Assembly: GCA_024449915.1 (NCBI GenBank)
Contig: JAMZAV010000026.1
Coordinates: 744,001-808,000 of the forward strand
Length of the DNA stretch: 64,000 bases
Source: Sweltsa coloradensis
Lineage: Eukaryota > Arthropoda > Insecta > Plecoptera > Chloroperlidae
Reading direction: 5' to 3'
In this document: positions 23,081 to 35,946 of the stretch, in pieces
Layout of the letters: every line of letters starts with the position of its first letter
How positions within the stretch are numbered: position 1 is the stretch's first letter
The notes under the pieces: generated by a model
What the model saw: the letters and a program-made list of their open reading frames with translations, nothing else
The model's database searches: none
What the model was told of the DNA's origin: nothing
Translations under genes and position numbers: made by a program

Positions 23081-25060
23081 GTATAAAACAAGCGCTGAAA
23101 ATTTATTCCATTCTTACTCTATTGAAATACTTTTTGTTACATAATACATAATTTTTACCACATTATTTAATATAACAACGAATCTGTTGTATATTTTATA
23201 AGTGGTTTTGCAATGTACATTTGTTATGAAAATTGCAACAATCATACATTGTATTTTAAGGCAAGGGCTTTTCATTAGAAAGGTTATATTACAGATTTTT
23301 AATTTGCATTGTTTTTCTAGGACAACGTGGTCAAATTCATCATTAAAATATAAATCAATTATGTTCTTTTGACAGATAAAGTCACTAGCGTTTTCACAGT
23401 AAAAGCGCGGGAAATCGTAACATTTGTTTTATTTGAGTTAGTGGTGATATCTGTCTATTTCGGGTATTAAAACCAATATTGGGTACCTACTCACAGCCTT
23501 GCTCGCTAAGTAGTAAAATATGACTGACACATGATTGGGCATGGTATTGTGCAGTGTGCAGCAGTGTGCACCACGTGTGGGTCCCGTCACTCCCACGGGG
23601 AACAAACACTACACCAGCTAATTCACGTCACGAACAATTAGGGGCCAAACACACGACCAAAATAAATGTTACTTAACACAGTTTTTGCTCAAGTTCCTTG
23701 AACTCGCTGATGTTTTGTATCCTCGTTCAATTCACGGCCATGTGGCTGCATGGCCAGGGGTGGGGAAACTAACTTCTACAGTCCAATCTCAACACACCTA
23801 TTAGCAATGTAATTAATCTGCAAACACTCCCGTAGGTGTAATTGATGTGATAATCAATCCAGAAATCCGCCCTGATGTTTTTTTTTAAATAACCGGATTT
23901 ATTTCTATACATACAAGACATCTGTTCTCAGTCACAATGGTTCATACAATTTATATCTATATATTGATACATGTACTATTTAATAACAGTATGTCACTGG
24001 TTTGAATTATTGAAGTATACATAATGCATTATATTTTATGTATATATTTTATGCATTACAATGTTAGCTATACATGTTAACAAACCTATTTATAACAACT
24101 GTAAAATACTAGTTATTTTACAACATTTAACCGAGACAGATCATAGAAACTCAGTGAATAATTTCCACATAGCGAAACTCCGCTAGGAAATAATTGCATT
24201 ATATGAATAATGCAATTACGTTTGCCAGATGACCGGGCTTTTATTTTTTATTTATCGGCTTTACTATTCAATTGTTATAAAAACTGATTAAGAGAGGACA
24301 AATAAATAAAACTAATTACATTGAAGCATCCACAAAATAATTTACTTAGGGCTTAAATAAAATTAATTACGTAGAATTAAATTTATATTTTATATTTATA
24401 TTCAAAATAAAGTCATTACATTAATTGCTGATGAAGACAGAAAATATAATTGTTTTGATTTGGGTGTTTTGTATTAAAATATAATGAAAGAAAGAGCTTT
24501 TTTTAAGTTTCTGCACCGGTACTTCATATTTTATTTTGAAGTTGAATAAACTTTTACCAGTGTTTACTCTTGTGCAAACATTGAATAATATTATGTATTA
24601 TTAATTATTATATTCTTCTAAAGTCAGTGATCAGTATTACAGATGTTAAGCTCCCTAAATACTTGATCAACGTAATTCGTACACCCCTGGTCGACAAAGT
24701 GTCAGTAGCGCTTTAACGAGCGTATGGCACTTGATAGATAGCTACTTTCTACTTTATTTCTTTCATTGAGAAATATTTCTCACTCCGAAACGCCAACAAC
24801 TCACTTCATCGTCCGCCGAGAAACACATAAAGAACCTGGTATTTATGGAGAAACGGAAGCTGGCGACATCTGGAGACGAGCATTTAACGTTGACAGGTCT
24901 CCCCTTCAACATCGCGGGTTGGACGGTGTGTGGAGGCACGTACGCCAGGCCCCATGTGGGAGGGTGTCTGCAATGAAATCTGATAGGACAATTCGAAAAA
25001 AATAGTATATTTATTAACGATGGATAAACAAATGCACCAACACACGTTTAAAAAGTATCA
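23081..25060. other. Gene-free interval
   Basis: AT-rich. A small hairpin TAATTGCATTA/TAATGCAATTA lies near 24190-24220. An open frame at 24766-25005 is GC-richer than its flanks but has no recognisable domain or clear splice sites. Confidence 0.4.
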
Positions 25061-25258
25061 TGTTCACAAAATATTTATTATTTTATAAAGATGGGTACAG
25101 TAGCGTTTCAAGTTCACAAAATATTTATTATTTATAAAGATGGGTACAGTAGCGTTTCAAGTTCACAAAATATTTATTATTTTAATAAGATGGGTACAGT
25201 AGCGTATCAAGTTCACAAAATATTTATTATTTTATAAAGATGGGTACAGTAGCGTGTT
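25061..25258 (+). repeat. ~49-bp minisatellite, 4 copies
   Basis: The unit TTCACAAAATATTTATTATT + ATAAAGATGGGTACAGTAGC is repeated four times head-to-tail with one to three differences per copy. Confidence 0.9.
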
Positions 25259-27325
25259 TCGTTTTAATAAATTAGCATGTGCAATTTTTTAGTTAATTCA
25301 AGGTTTACAAATAGTTATTGGAATTGAATTTTAATGAAATATTGTCTTTAAATCACTTTTGTTCATCCATGCCAATACGTGCAAGAGAACCTAATCAATA
25401 ATCATACAGATTTCGAAGAGGGGAACCAGTACTTATCCATTGCCAAAAAGGTGTATTTTTTAAGATTTCCAACCGCTCCAAAATGTAAAATTTGAGAAAG
25501 TTTTTTTGGAAAAGCTTATACTCATATATCACTATTATTTTCCTTGTGCTGTAGATCATTTTAAAAAGTATTCAGTGTCCACGCCTTTATTAGCACAGTA
25601 ACAAGCACGTAACCACAGCAGTCAAAACATTTCTCCAGAGCTTCCTCTTGTCTTGAAATAATTTATGACATCACTCTGACAGCTGTAACCTAACATGTAG
25701 TAACTTATAATATAGCTCATTGGAGTAACTAACAAATTGAGGTTTGTCACGTGTTGAAGAAGCTTAGAAGCCAGAGCTTCTGGGCAATTACAAATATACA
25801 ATCACAATCACAGCGTAAATGTGTGTTAACATTTCACAATATTCTGCTTGGTGTATTTTAGTAGGAAATAGCAGATGATTTAATAACATTATTCTATCGG
25901 GGATGGTTGTAGTGTTTTGGCACAAATAACTATATTTGTGCGCTTAAAGTAAAAGTCGCCGCTAGCGTTGTAATATTCAATATGCATACAGAAATAGAGG
26001 TGAAACGTTTAAACCTTCCCGGGAACTAAACTCGGGTCGTTTTCTTCGGAAGGAGTAAGAAAATAACATAGTATAAGAATAGCTTCGGTTACAAAAGTAT
26101 TTGGAGTAATAACCCCACTGGAGCAACGAACCCGCCACTTTAATTTGTTTGATTGCTTAGCTTTTTTTACACTTAAGGATGAGTAATGAGAGTTGTTTTT
26201 AATTGCTCTTATCTATTTGCCCATTCCTAAGTTCCAATTGATAAAGGTTCGTTACGTTAGACTTTTTCGATGATTTGTCGGCTCGTAATCTGCAAGCGGC
26301 AATCCTCAAGGTAAATTAACCGACGATCTTCGATCAAATTACCAATATTGAGACTGATTGCTATAAAGAAAACTCCCAATTAACACCAAGGCATTCAAAA
26401 TGTTAATTTGTTATCCTCCTTTGTAAATCAGTTTTTTAACTGAATAGGATATACGTTAAAATAAATAAATTAAAATTAAATAGGGGGGTGGGGGGAAATC
26501 TTCCCTGGAAGGGTTATTACATAAAATAGACCATTTCCAAAGGCGAAGAATCAAAGTTTCTGTGAAAACACATCAATTTGCACCTTGTACCATGCACCTC
26601 GGGCGAATGCTTTACAGCCTCAATGGTTGTCTTTGTTTAGGACTCCTGGCGCACACGGCGCAATGCGTCTCGCCAGCAGAAGATGTTGGTCAATATTAGC
26701 CTATTAGACGTACAATATTGAAACAGGGGCGAAATTTCAAAAGTGCATCTCGAGTAAATGCTAAAAGGGTCGGACCTTCCTAACTGTACAGTCAACACGT
26801 AGACAGTAGAGTAAACGAACGAAACAAACGAACTCTGCTTAATTTCACTAATAAGAGTGTTGACTGTTGGAATTGTGAAAACACGAGAGCGGGCACGAAC
26901 AACGGGTGAAATATTTGCTACAAACTCTAAACTCTGGACAAACAGAGGTCTGACTACAGGACTCGTAGTTCGAGCTTGTTTGTTCAATGTTTTAAACAGG
27001 TGGTCGAAACTCCAAGTACTGTACTTCTGTTATGTTCAATTCAATAGAGAGCTATCGCCATTATCAAAGTACTGCTTCATACGGCAAACAATGAAAAAGG
27101 ATCTATTTACTTTATATATTCTCTCCCTTTGATATCAGCTTTACTATAGAGAAACTCCATCAAGTTCTATAATACTAAACTCTATTTATTTATATGTACA
27201 CCCAGGGCAAAAGTAATTATTAATAGTATATGACGGACATATTGTAGGTATCAGCTCTTCTGCACATGTAATCCAATATGGCTGCTATACTGATTGTTGG
27301 TACCCATATACGGCTGTAACCTATA
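25259..27325. other. Gene-free interval
   Basis: AT-rich. The overlapping open frames at 26637-26987 (-) and 26857-27132 (+) lack a recognisable domain and splice context. A G-rich run GGGGGGTGGGGGG lies near 26483. Confidence 0.4.
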
Positions 27326-27736
27326 ACACACATAACAAAAACTTGTAGAAATACAGCCAAACCTTACACACTCAAAAGGAATGAGATCTAAAAAAAGGGC
27401 CAAGCTCATCTACCCTTCCACATTTGCGCATTCTTAATTCATAAACGTACAGTGTCCCATAACAGCATCCTCGAAAAGCTTGGCAAAATAGAATTTGCGA
27501 TTATTAATTTAACGTAGTAGTTTATCCAAGTTCTTTTTTTGTAATTAATTTAAACGTAAACATGCAAATTCTATTTTGCCAAGCTTTTCGAGGATGCTGT
27601 TATGGGACACTGTACGTTTATGAATTAAGAATGCGCAAATGTGGAAGGGTAGATGAGCTTGGCCCTTTTTTTAGATCTCATTCCTTTTGAGTGTGTAAGG
27701 TTTGGCTGTATTTCTACAAGTTTTTGTTATGTGTGT
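27326..27736. mobile_element. Long near-perfect inverted repeat (foldback element)
   Basis: The left arm starts ACACACATAACAAAAACTTG (27326) and its reverse complement ends at 27736. Arms of about 175 bp are almost identical, including GGATGCTGTTATGGGACACT and AGATGAGCTTGGCCC, around an AT-rich spacer of about 60 bp. No ORF. If transcribed it would form a long dsRNA hairpin. The near-identity implies recent origin or gene conversion. Confidence 0.85.
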
Positions 27737-30131
27737 GATCTTATTACTTTTTCAAGTTCCATTACAAAATTATTTGTTAAAATATAATATATTTTTATCA
27801 AAGTTGATTTAATTTTTATGGTATTAGCAATAACAATAGGATGTAAAATATCTAGGCCCGGATTCATGTACATCCTGGGTATAGGTGGTATAACCATGGT
27901 ATAACGACGGTATAAGGACTGGTTAAGTCTAGGCAACTCACATCCTATTAAAACTTTCCCATGTAACAACAAACGCACAACTAATGTAATTTTACACCTA
28001 TTTCACTGTACCCACACGAGGGAAGCGATATATCTAGACGGCCTTGACCCACAGCCATGTAAATCATCAGATAATCAGAAGAATATTGAAAATTTTCACC
28101 ATCTTTTGTTTTACATTTTTATTAAAAGTGACAGGAGATTTCGTGAGTTTATTAAGAGTGCGTCTGTAATCGACTTTTTGAGCGAGTCTGCTTGGCTAAG
28201 TCGACTCGTTAGCCGGAAATCACGTGATGAAGTTGGCGTCGAAATGTCACAAGTAGGCATCGGAAGTCTACTTGGTTAGCACCCGAGCGTAGTCGCCGAA
28301 AGTGTATGCTTGCGAGCCTACTTCACCTACTACAAGATGGCCGAATGCGAAGAAGTGAAATGCAAGCAGGATTGTAATTAATTAATTTAAATTGTTCCTA
28401 GGATCTGATATTTAATGAATTATTTTCTTACCACGTAGAAAATTAGCAGTGTCAGGAATTCAAACAACTAAATGCATGTTTTAGGCCGAGGCCCTAGGGC
28501 ATAGCTAGGTAAAGGTGGGGCCTAGGCCTAGCGTAGGGTAGCCTAGACCTAGGCCTAGCCAGCCAAAATGTAGCATTTTGAATGTTTCGTGATATAGTTT
28601 GATGTTTGTAAATTTATTTTTAACTTCTTGACCTTGACCAACGAGGTTATGCTAGGTCTAGACCCTATGACAAGCCAAAAACGAGAGATACAACGCACAT
28701 GGACTAACAAACACAAGAAAGTTTGTTTGTTTACAAATTTATAAAAAAGACTCAAGCTACCGCCTTCTCGTGGGTAGGTTTTGAGAGCGACTTAAAAACG
28801 TATGTCCGTTAAGTAGGCAGTGGGAAGCCATGATAAGCAGGCTTTGAGTAGTTGTTGACAGAATCATTAAGTAGGCGAGGTGTAAGCAGGCTAGCACAGA
28901 GCAGGCAAGTTTTTAGCAGGGTAGCAGTCGAAAAACGATTACAGACGTACCCTGAAAGTAAAGAAAAAGCTTATTATTGCCGTAAATTTTGGAATAGCCT
29001 AGGACTATCATACCATTGTTTATCTGCATTAGGCTTGTAGTAATCAAAACTAGTTATTTGTGCGGGAAGTGTCAAAACAAGGTTGTGCTGGCCTTGGGTT
29101 GGCTAAGAAAGGCCTAGGGCTTGTCAAACATGTAGTGTAAGTATTTATTTATCTAGTCCTATAGCCTAATGGAACTTTAGACCTACACTGTTGTATTATA
29201 AATAATTTTCTACATCTGGGCCTAGGCCAGGGACGGTTTCTGATTTGTTTTATGAGAGTATAATGACACCTTTTCTCGTTCCACACAAAGAAGAAAAATT
29301 TTAAATGTCCGCCATTTGTTTACGTATCGCACTTTCCCGCCTAACTCTGCTTATACCGTCAACAAGTGTCAAGTAGCTATGGTTACTTGTTGATTGTATG
29401 CCAAGTGTTTAAGGCTTATTTTAAAACCTTTATTTGGAAGCCTTCCAACAAACTTTTTCAACTTTTTTTTTCAAAAGAGACTATAATACTATAACCTTAA
29501 TGTCCATGTAAAATATGAACATTGTAGTCCCACCCGTCTGGTCAGAATCGCGGGCCGACGTATTAGATGTAAGTAGCAGTAGTAGCAGTAGTAGTAGGAG
29601 TAGCTAACATCCTTAAAGTGATTTTGAGCATGTTTCAAGCCATTTTTTCACCAAGAAGGAATGGTCGTACCCCAATAAAATTTGGCATGTGTTGTCAGGT
29701 ACCTAAATCCCCTCGATTGTGATAGTTTTCAAGTTCACATCACGTTACATGACGGCTGGGTAACACCTCGAAATCACCCCAACTCTGCTTGGTGTATAAG
29801 GTGCTTGAGTGTGTAGCGCACCGCGGCTTGGCTGCGGCGCCCTAACGGGCACCTATATTGACACATAAATTGGTCGCTATATTTGACAAAGATACGGTGA
29901 GTAAGAAATTAAGGACATTTTTTGACCGACTTTACGAACTCAATTTTTGGCAATCGGTTCTTTCACAATCAATGATGACCTTTTATTTTATGACATTGAA
30001 TCCAAGTTACCAAGTTTAAGATGTAGTTTTTTCTTTACAAAACAAATTCTTCAGGAAATCAATCAAACTTCATCAGTAATTTTATTGTTGAGAAAACACT
30101 ATTTTACGAAAATAATATTCTATTGTTCTAT
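27737..30131. other. Gene-free interval
   Basis: Holds a possible degenerate foldback (28150-28965, listed). A YY1-like AAGATGGCCGAATG near 28336 starts a 14-codon frame. An E2F-like TTTCCCGCC lies near 29332. An (AGTAGC)n-like run lies near 29570. No gene supported. Confidence 0.35.
28150..28965. mobile_element. Possible degenerate foldback with AAGCAGGC-type subrepeats
   Basis: GCGTCTGTAATCGACTTTTT near 28160 is matched in inverse by AAAAACGATTACAGACG near 28936. Inside the right arm short motifs (TAAGCAGGC, AGCAGGCTAG, AGCAGGCAAG, TAAGTAGGC) recur every 20-30 bp, with inverse counterparts on the left (TCTGCTTGG, GCCTACTTC). The alignment between arms is poor elsewhere. Confidence 0.35.
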
Positions 30132-30760
30132 TTGGATGAGCGTAGCGAGCGAAGCGAAGATTCCATTTCACTACACTGGAGAAAAAATCCGGAATGTTTT
30201 TTTTTTCTTTTTTTTCTGTATTTTTGTGTGTTTGTCCACACGATTCCGGCTAAACCGATACTCCAATTGCGATGAAATTTTATGGAGGCCTTCGAAATCT
30301 CTGAACTTAGAACTGCCACATTTTTGAGCGCAATCGAAAAATTATTTCTCATTTAAATCGGAATTTTACGATTTTTGTCGATTTAAAAAAAAAATCCTCG
30401 ACACCACCTACACCACCTACATGCTTTATTTGATTATGATTTTTTCACAAAACCTTAATTTTATGAATTTATAAATTGGTGTGAAATTTGAGCGCAATCG
30501 AAAAATAATTTCTTATGAAAATCGCAATTTTACGCATTTTTCGTTTAAAAAAAATTTCTTCGAAACATCTACATGCTTTATCCGATTGTAATGATATTTT
30601 TACAGAACCTCAATTTTATGAATTTATATATTTGTGTAAAATTTGAGCGCAATCGAAAAATAATTTCTCAAGAAAATCGCAATTTTACACTTTTTTCGTT
30701 TTAAAAAACATACGCTCATCCAACAACGCACCTGAAAAAGCGTTTGCGAAGCTTCCTAGT
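30132..30760 (+). mobile_element. Helitron/Helentron-like element family 1, copy B (complete)
   Basis: Starts TTGGATGAGCGTAGCGAGCG, has the displaced inverse TACGCTCATCCAA at 30711-30723, the AACGC...GCGTT hairpin and ends GCGAAGCTTCCTAGT at 30760. About two internal units of about 160 bp. TTCTAT occurs immediately outside both ends, which may be coincidence because the other copies show no such duplication. Confidence 0.75.
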
Positions 30761-30814
30761 TCTATAATATATGTATCACATCTAACATGTTTTTGTTCTA
30801 TCTCTGATTGGCCA

Positions 30815-30900
30815 TAGTTCGCTCGTCGATGGTACCTGCATCGCTATGCCGACATGGTTGGCTCGGTCAGCTTTGAATTAAAGTCCCCTATTGGATATAA
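30815..30900 (+). repeat. Dispersed repeat, GGTTGGCTTGGTC family
   Basis: TTCGCTCGTCGATGGTACC, then GACATGGTTGGCTCGGTCAG, then TTAAAGTCCCCTATTGG. Same order as the copies at 20.3 and 49.1 kb. Confidence 0.6.
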
Positions 30901-32626
30901 GTTCTGTGTTTGAGAGGCACACACTTAATACTAATATATTTATTATTACCATATCAATCGGTCAAGGACTAATCCAAGGAGAAGGAAAAATAATCCTAGC
31001 AAAATCAGGATTTTTTTATACTTCTTTCTTGAAATCTGTTATTTTGGACGTGAGGGTGTATTATAAATTAACTTTATGAAAATATACATAACCTAGACTA
31101 GAGAATGAATAAAACTAACGCATGGAAAAAACCTCAGTTGACGCATTTTGAGCGAGCGGTTTAAAAATTCTTCGACAACATGATCCGAGTAAAGACATTT
31201 TAAGGAACCTCAATTGTAGTGATTTATAATGGTTGAATTGTACCAACGAAATATATTCAAAATCCTTTGCATTGTACATTTCGTTTAAAGTTATCTTTGA
31301 ACATCACTGCTCTTCATTTTAAGATATTTTTACGAACCCCAGTTTATCGAATTAAGTTTTAAATTTGACCGAATTTGCTCAAAAAATGCAAAAATAGGAG
31401 AGAATGATGACTATGACCCTGCCAAAATTTCATAACGTATCGAACTTTTTCTATTTATTATATTTGATTTTGTTTATTTTTGCATGTTTTGATGCATCCA
31501 GCGACTGGATTTTGTTTGAAAAACCTATAAGCAACCCGCCTGGTGTGATGGACAAATATATAAAATATATTCATGGTCGCATCGAAGAAAAGAAACGGTC
31601 TTCTCGAACTGTATCGGACGTGAAGTGTATAAAAAAAAAAAAAAATAACACAACATAGACCCTAGAGTCAATGAAGTCAAACTAACATAATATTAAAGCC
31701 ACAAAAAAAAACACGAGGAAAAAAATTAACAAAAAAGATGTTTAACCTAATATCATACTCTTCTCGCCCTATAGGTTTATAAAATGTGATCAAAGACTTA
31801 AATCTCTCTATCCATGATCAAACCATCGCCTAAGTACGGGTTTAGTAACCATCGAGTGTCCTGCTGGAATAGAAACAAGAGCGAAACTGTGAGTTTTATG
31901 GAGGGAGCATTTTATAATAATTACTATTACATCGCATCGTATCACAGTCAATTACGGCTGCTAATGAGCTTAAGCCGAGCGCTGCATGTTGGGTAAATAA
32001 AACAAAGCGGACGAGCTTTGTGGGCGCTTTGCTCTTAACGAATCGGCTTTGCTAGCCGAAGTGCTCACTATGTAAAGATTCCACAAGGATCTCACACTAC
32101 ACACACCAGACTTCCTACTGTACTAGGAATACAAACTTTGCGGGCGATAGATTTAGTTTGAGTTTAATTAAGGGAGCATTTTTTGTGTGTGCAGATATCC
32201 AAAATTTTCAACGGATGAAAATTTAAAGGGGGGTTCTAATGAGACCTCTTTAAAAGACTAATATAATTATAATGATTTAAATATTTAGGGCAGAAGATTT
32301 TATTAAGAAGACCAAACAAGCATATTTTGGTAATTTGGTATGGTCGAGTAACTCATCCCCCCCCCCCCCCCTCCCCAAATACGTTGGAGTATTCATGTGC
32401 TTGGCAATTCCATCAAAAATGAAGGCATGGTTAAATACTAGGGCGCAAGCGCTGTATAACGTGAGTGACCATTTTGCGTACCGGACACTTCTTCCCAATA
32501 TATCCTTAGGCTTCCATCATAGGTAGAGAGGGCATTATGACCTACAGTTGACGAGCCGTCCGTTTACCAACTTAACTTTGAAAAACTATTATTTATGCGA
32601 ATATAATTATCAAACTTAAATGCAAA
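30901..32626. other. Gene-free interval
   Basis: An open frame at 31404-31658 contains a hydrophobic stretch (FFYLLYLILFIFACF) but ends in an A-run and has no known domain. A C15 run lies at 32357-32371. Nothing supported. Confidence 0.35.
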
Positions 32627-32691
32627 TGTTCCCGGGTACTCACCACATGACTCGCTCACTCGTCTAACTACGACTTTGGCGTTTCCCTAGT
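32627..32691 (+). repeat. Isolated 3' end of Helitron-like family 2
   Basis: GTTCCCGGGTACTCACCACA, then CTCACTCGTCTAACTACGAC, then TTTGGCGTTTCCCTAGT. It matches the right arm at 43936-43997 and keeps the hairpin and CCCTAGT terminus. Confidence 0.65.
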
Positions 32692-32755
32692 CTAGTTGGC
32701 TAAAGCGCCCTTGTAGCCGAAATGTGGGAGACGTGGGTTCAATCCCTGGTCGGGA
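32692..32755 (+). repeat. tRNA-like module inside family 2 element
   Basis: An A-box-like TAGTTGGCTAAAGCGCCC and B box GGTTCAATCCC (32736-32746) are in tRNA order. It reads opposite to the surrounding element, unlike the modules at 43.1 and 43.6 kb. Confidence 0.5.
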
Positions 32756-33288
32756 AAGATTTTGTAATTTCTAGATTGTATTTCAAAAATATTAAACATG
32801 TTTTGAAATGCATATAACGCAGTGTAGTCCATCATCTGTGGCAATAGGCCTACTATGGTAAACATAGCCAGTACGAAATACGTGAAAATATTGCAAGGTT
32901 TACTCAATCTACGAGCGGAATTTGGGGTACCTTGACGTCCAACATTCGACTGACCTTGCATGGGCACGGCATTTCACGGCCAGGCGAAAAACAAACAAAA
33001 AATATCTTTTCAAAAATCTAAAACATTGTCGTTAAAATAATTCTAAACATTGGAAGTCTATTTTTCAGTTTATTATTTCTTGTAGGTTTAAATCGCAATG
33101 AATCTTGCTGATTTTGTTAGCAGTTCTCAATAACTCGTACCAGATGTCTGTTTAAAATTTCAGCGCAATCTGTTTCAGCGATTCGGCTGATTTTCAACGT
33201 ACACACACACACACACAACGCCGCACGCGAAAACATTAGGCCTTAAGTCGAATTGGAAATCACTACGTTCGCTACCTCACTCTTCAAC
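32692..33288 (-). mobile_element. Helitron-like family 2 copy, inverted orientation
   Basis: On the minus strand it begins near 33288 with GAGTGAGGTAGCGAACG, then (GT)n, then AATCAGCCGAATCGCTG, GAAATTTTAAACAGACATC and GAGAACTGCTAACAAAATCA, matching the 42822 and 43321 units in order. It carries a tRNA-like module at its far end (32692-32755). It lies back-to-back with the forward 3' end at 32627-32691, as in the 43.8-44.0 kb structure. Confidence 0.55.
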
Positions 33289-34763
33289 TCCTGCGTCAGG
33301 CCCTTATCACGCTTACCAATACTTGTGTAGACAGCTTGGCAAATTGATAAATCCAATTATGCATGGTTAATTTGATCGTAGTAGGCTGGAAGGTTTGTTT
33401 TAATTATTTTGCATATATTATCGTTACACATCGTGTTGCCACCACAGTAAGTATAGGCTAACAAGTAATTATCATTTGCATATTCGTAACAAATACCACA
33501 TGACATAATAACAAATATGTAGGCCTAAAATATCAAACATTATTCCAAAATCACAAACACACAAAAACATTATACTTGTACTTTTCAACATTGAAGACGT
33601 CGGGGCTGAAACCAAGGCCGTCTAGCTACATGACTACGTCACAGTTACGCGGGTGGTGAAATGACAAAACAATGACCCTAACATCACATCCACGCTAGAG
33701 TAACGAGTAATCCGTGTATTACACTAGCTAGGGGCTAAAGCGCATTTAAACCAAGCTGTGTTTTGTTTTGTTCAAACTCTGCTTTGCTTTTCATTTCACT
33801 GTTTCGTGATGCTAATGCGTAGCCAACAACAGGATTGTACAATTAACTAAAACTAACAAAATGTGAACGTTTTTATTATTTCGTTTACTGGTTAATGACA
33901 ACATTTAGCATAATTATTTTGTGATTTGTCATAACATTCGTTGGAAAGTTAATTATCATACGAAATGGAAATGCAACCAGACCAGAGGTAGGTATATGTG
34001 GGGAAATAAATGGTTACATTCGTTTTGTTATGCATAATGGCGGTGAATTTAGAGAGAACAATTCAAAATTTTGTTATCGGTAGTTTATCACCCCCCCCCC
34101 CCACCCCCTTATTAAAAAAATGAGACCGTGATCCTGTAAAGGACATTCAGCTAACATAAAGACCACTGTTTGGTTTTGCCTAAACCGTTGAATTAGTGGT
34201 GAAAATTGTTTACATTTTCAGTTTTAGTGGTGTAAATTTTGGTTTTGTTATAAAAACCTACATCTGAGTATGACAACGGTCATCAAAACAAGCTTTTGTT
34301 TATAGGTTGATTTAGCAATCGTTAATGGAGGGAATCAGTTAAATGTATAAATGTGTCCTTTCTAAGATTTTCGGCTATCTGAAAGTTATTGTTTTACGTT
34401 AATTTTGCGAAGTGAATGCGACTACTAGTTGAAAATTATATCCACCGCAAATTAAACTTTCAAAAACTAAGAGCATTGGTTTCACTTTAAGGAATCAAAT
34501 GTAAATATTATTTGTACCTGTACCTCACTTATTGTTATTCACATGAATAGTAAACTGCAGCCACTAATTTGTACCAAACATTTGACTTTTTTTATTTAAT
34601 TGTAATTATTTGGACATCACTGTTCCACTGTTCTTATAATTTAAATACTTTATTAGGTGTCGAAATATTACTAATAAAGTATTTATTAAATAATCAATTT
34701 ACCTGTTCTACTTCTTTCATATTTATAACATTTGACTTTGTTTTGTAGTTTTATAATTCTGCA
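33289..34763. other. Gene-free interval
   Basis: AT-rich with a C12 run at 34091-34102. A copy of the GCGGTGAAAAT dispersed repeat lies at 34160-34280, and a small hairpin AAATACTTTATTA/TAATAAAGTATTT near 34645-34688. No exon supported. Confidence 0.4.
34160..34280 (+). repeat. Dispersed repeat, (GCGG)TGAAAAT family
   Basis: GTTTGGTTTTGCCTAAACCG, TTAGTGGTGAAAATTGTTT, then GTGGTGTAAATTTTGGTTTT and TATAAAAACCT. Related to 47660-48095 and 52245-52590. Confidence 0.5.
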
Positions 34764-34769
34764 CTAATT

Positions 34770-34982
34770 TCTGCAGTAAATCCAAGTGTATTGCGGTAAT
34801 ATTCCCATCAACATGAATGTTTTACAGTCGTGCTGGCAGTAGCGTCCTCGAATAATGCGGGTGTTCGTCTTATCCCTCACATCCCCCCATCCAGACATAC
34901 ATAATCCATCAGGACAGCCGTCCAAGACAGTATCCCACAGGAACAAGCGACTGCATTCGCAGCACGTCTGGCCGCGAACCTC
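34770..34982 (-). CDS. Candidate internal exon, Cys-rich, unknown protein
   Basis: A GC-rich island in AT-rich DNA. The minus-strand frame after an in-frame TAA (TAAGAGG) reads GQTCCECSRLFLWDTV, then CPDGLCMSGWGDVRD, then GRYCQHDCK, so eight cysteines in about 50 residues. This is compatible with an extracellular disulfide-rich module, which I cannot name. The acceptor (GAAGTAAGAG) lacks a pyrimidine tract. Possible donors are GGAT|GTGAGG or GACT|GTAAAA. The opposite strand is also open, so this may be chance. Confidence 0.25.
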
Positions 34983-35946
34983 TTACTTCATTAATATTTC
35001 ATTGATATTAAAAGAATATTGCCCGAACCCACTATATAAATAAATTCACTCTCTTTTACTCTAAAGACGAGGCTTTCCTTTTTGAAATCTAAGAGAAAAT
35101 GGGAGTGCTTGCTTTTAGGACGATATGTAATTTTTAAACCCATACTCTGGGTTATGATTTTAAAAGCAGCCGCTACGGGCTCTGAATAATGTGGGGACTG
35201 GTCATAAAAAGCAATATGAAAACACCGTCTAAAAGAAATAAGTTAACGTAGATAATGTACTTTAATACGAGAAGAAATGCATAAAAATGTAATTCTTACA
35301 TACCGTGATTACGCATCTATGTGCATTGTACAGTACTAATTTAGATAACCATTCACGTACTAACGTTTTACCGAGTACCATAAATAAAAAATTAAAAAAT
35401 CGTAGTTACCCATTTCAGTAACATAACTGATTTTTAGTAGGGGCCATTAATAAACTAGCTATACCTCTCACAAGATGGATTTGTTTGTAAATAATGTACA
35501 TTGTTACATAGGACCAAGTTGCCAAAATAACCTCCCTAAAAAAATTAAAATGTATATACAAATTGACTCTATATATTTCGATCTAAAGTTAAATTATTTA
35601 AGTAAGCTGAGTGTCTGCGAATGGCAAGACGATTCGAATTTTATCTAGATCTACTCATATTTGGATTTTTACCTGCCATATATCTTACGGTTTTCGGAAG
35701 TGGTGTAGAAGTATCGGAGTCGATTTACTTTCAATCTTCTTTCCTCAGCCGTGAGCGCTGTGCCATTTCGGAGGCAACCGATGTTCCTTCCTCAGCTTTG
35801 GGTATTTCGGCAGCAATTCACCTTCCTCAGAATTTCTTCTCTTGAGATTTTCTAACATACTGATGACAATATCATCACAATCACTGTATGTTCGTATAGT
35901 ACATTTTTTTCAGTGACCCTGTAGTCCAAAATTTACTGGTCAATAT
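34983..35946. other. Gene-free interval
   Basis: AT-rich. An open frame at 35621-35845 has a hydrophobic segment but contains an imperfect duplication (ATTTCGG.GGCAA...TTCCTCAG) and no known domain. Confidence 0.35.

Noticed and set aside
26637..26987. 116-codon minus-strand frame
   Set aside because: No domain, overlaps an equally open plus-strand frame, and lacks splice signals.
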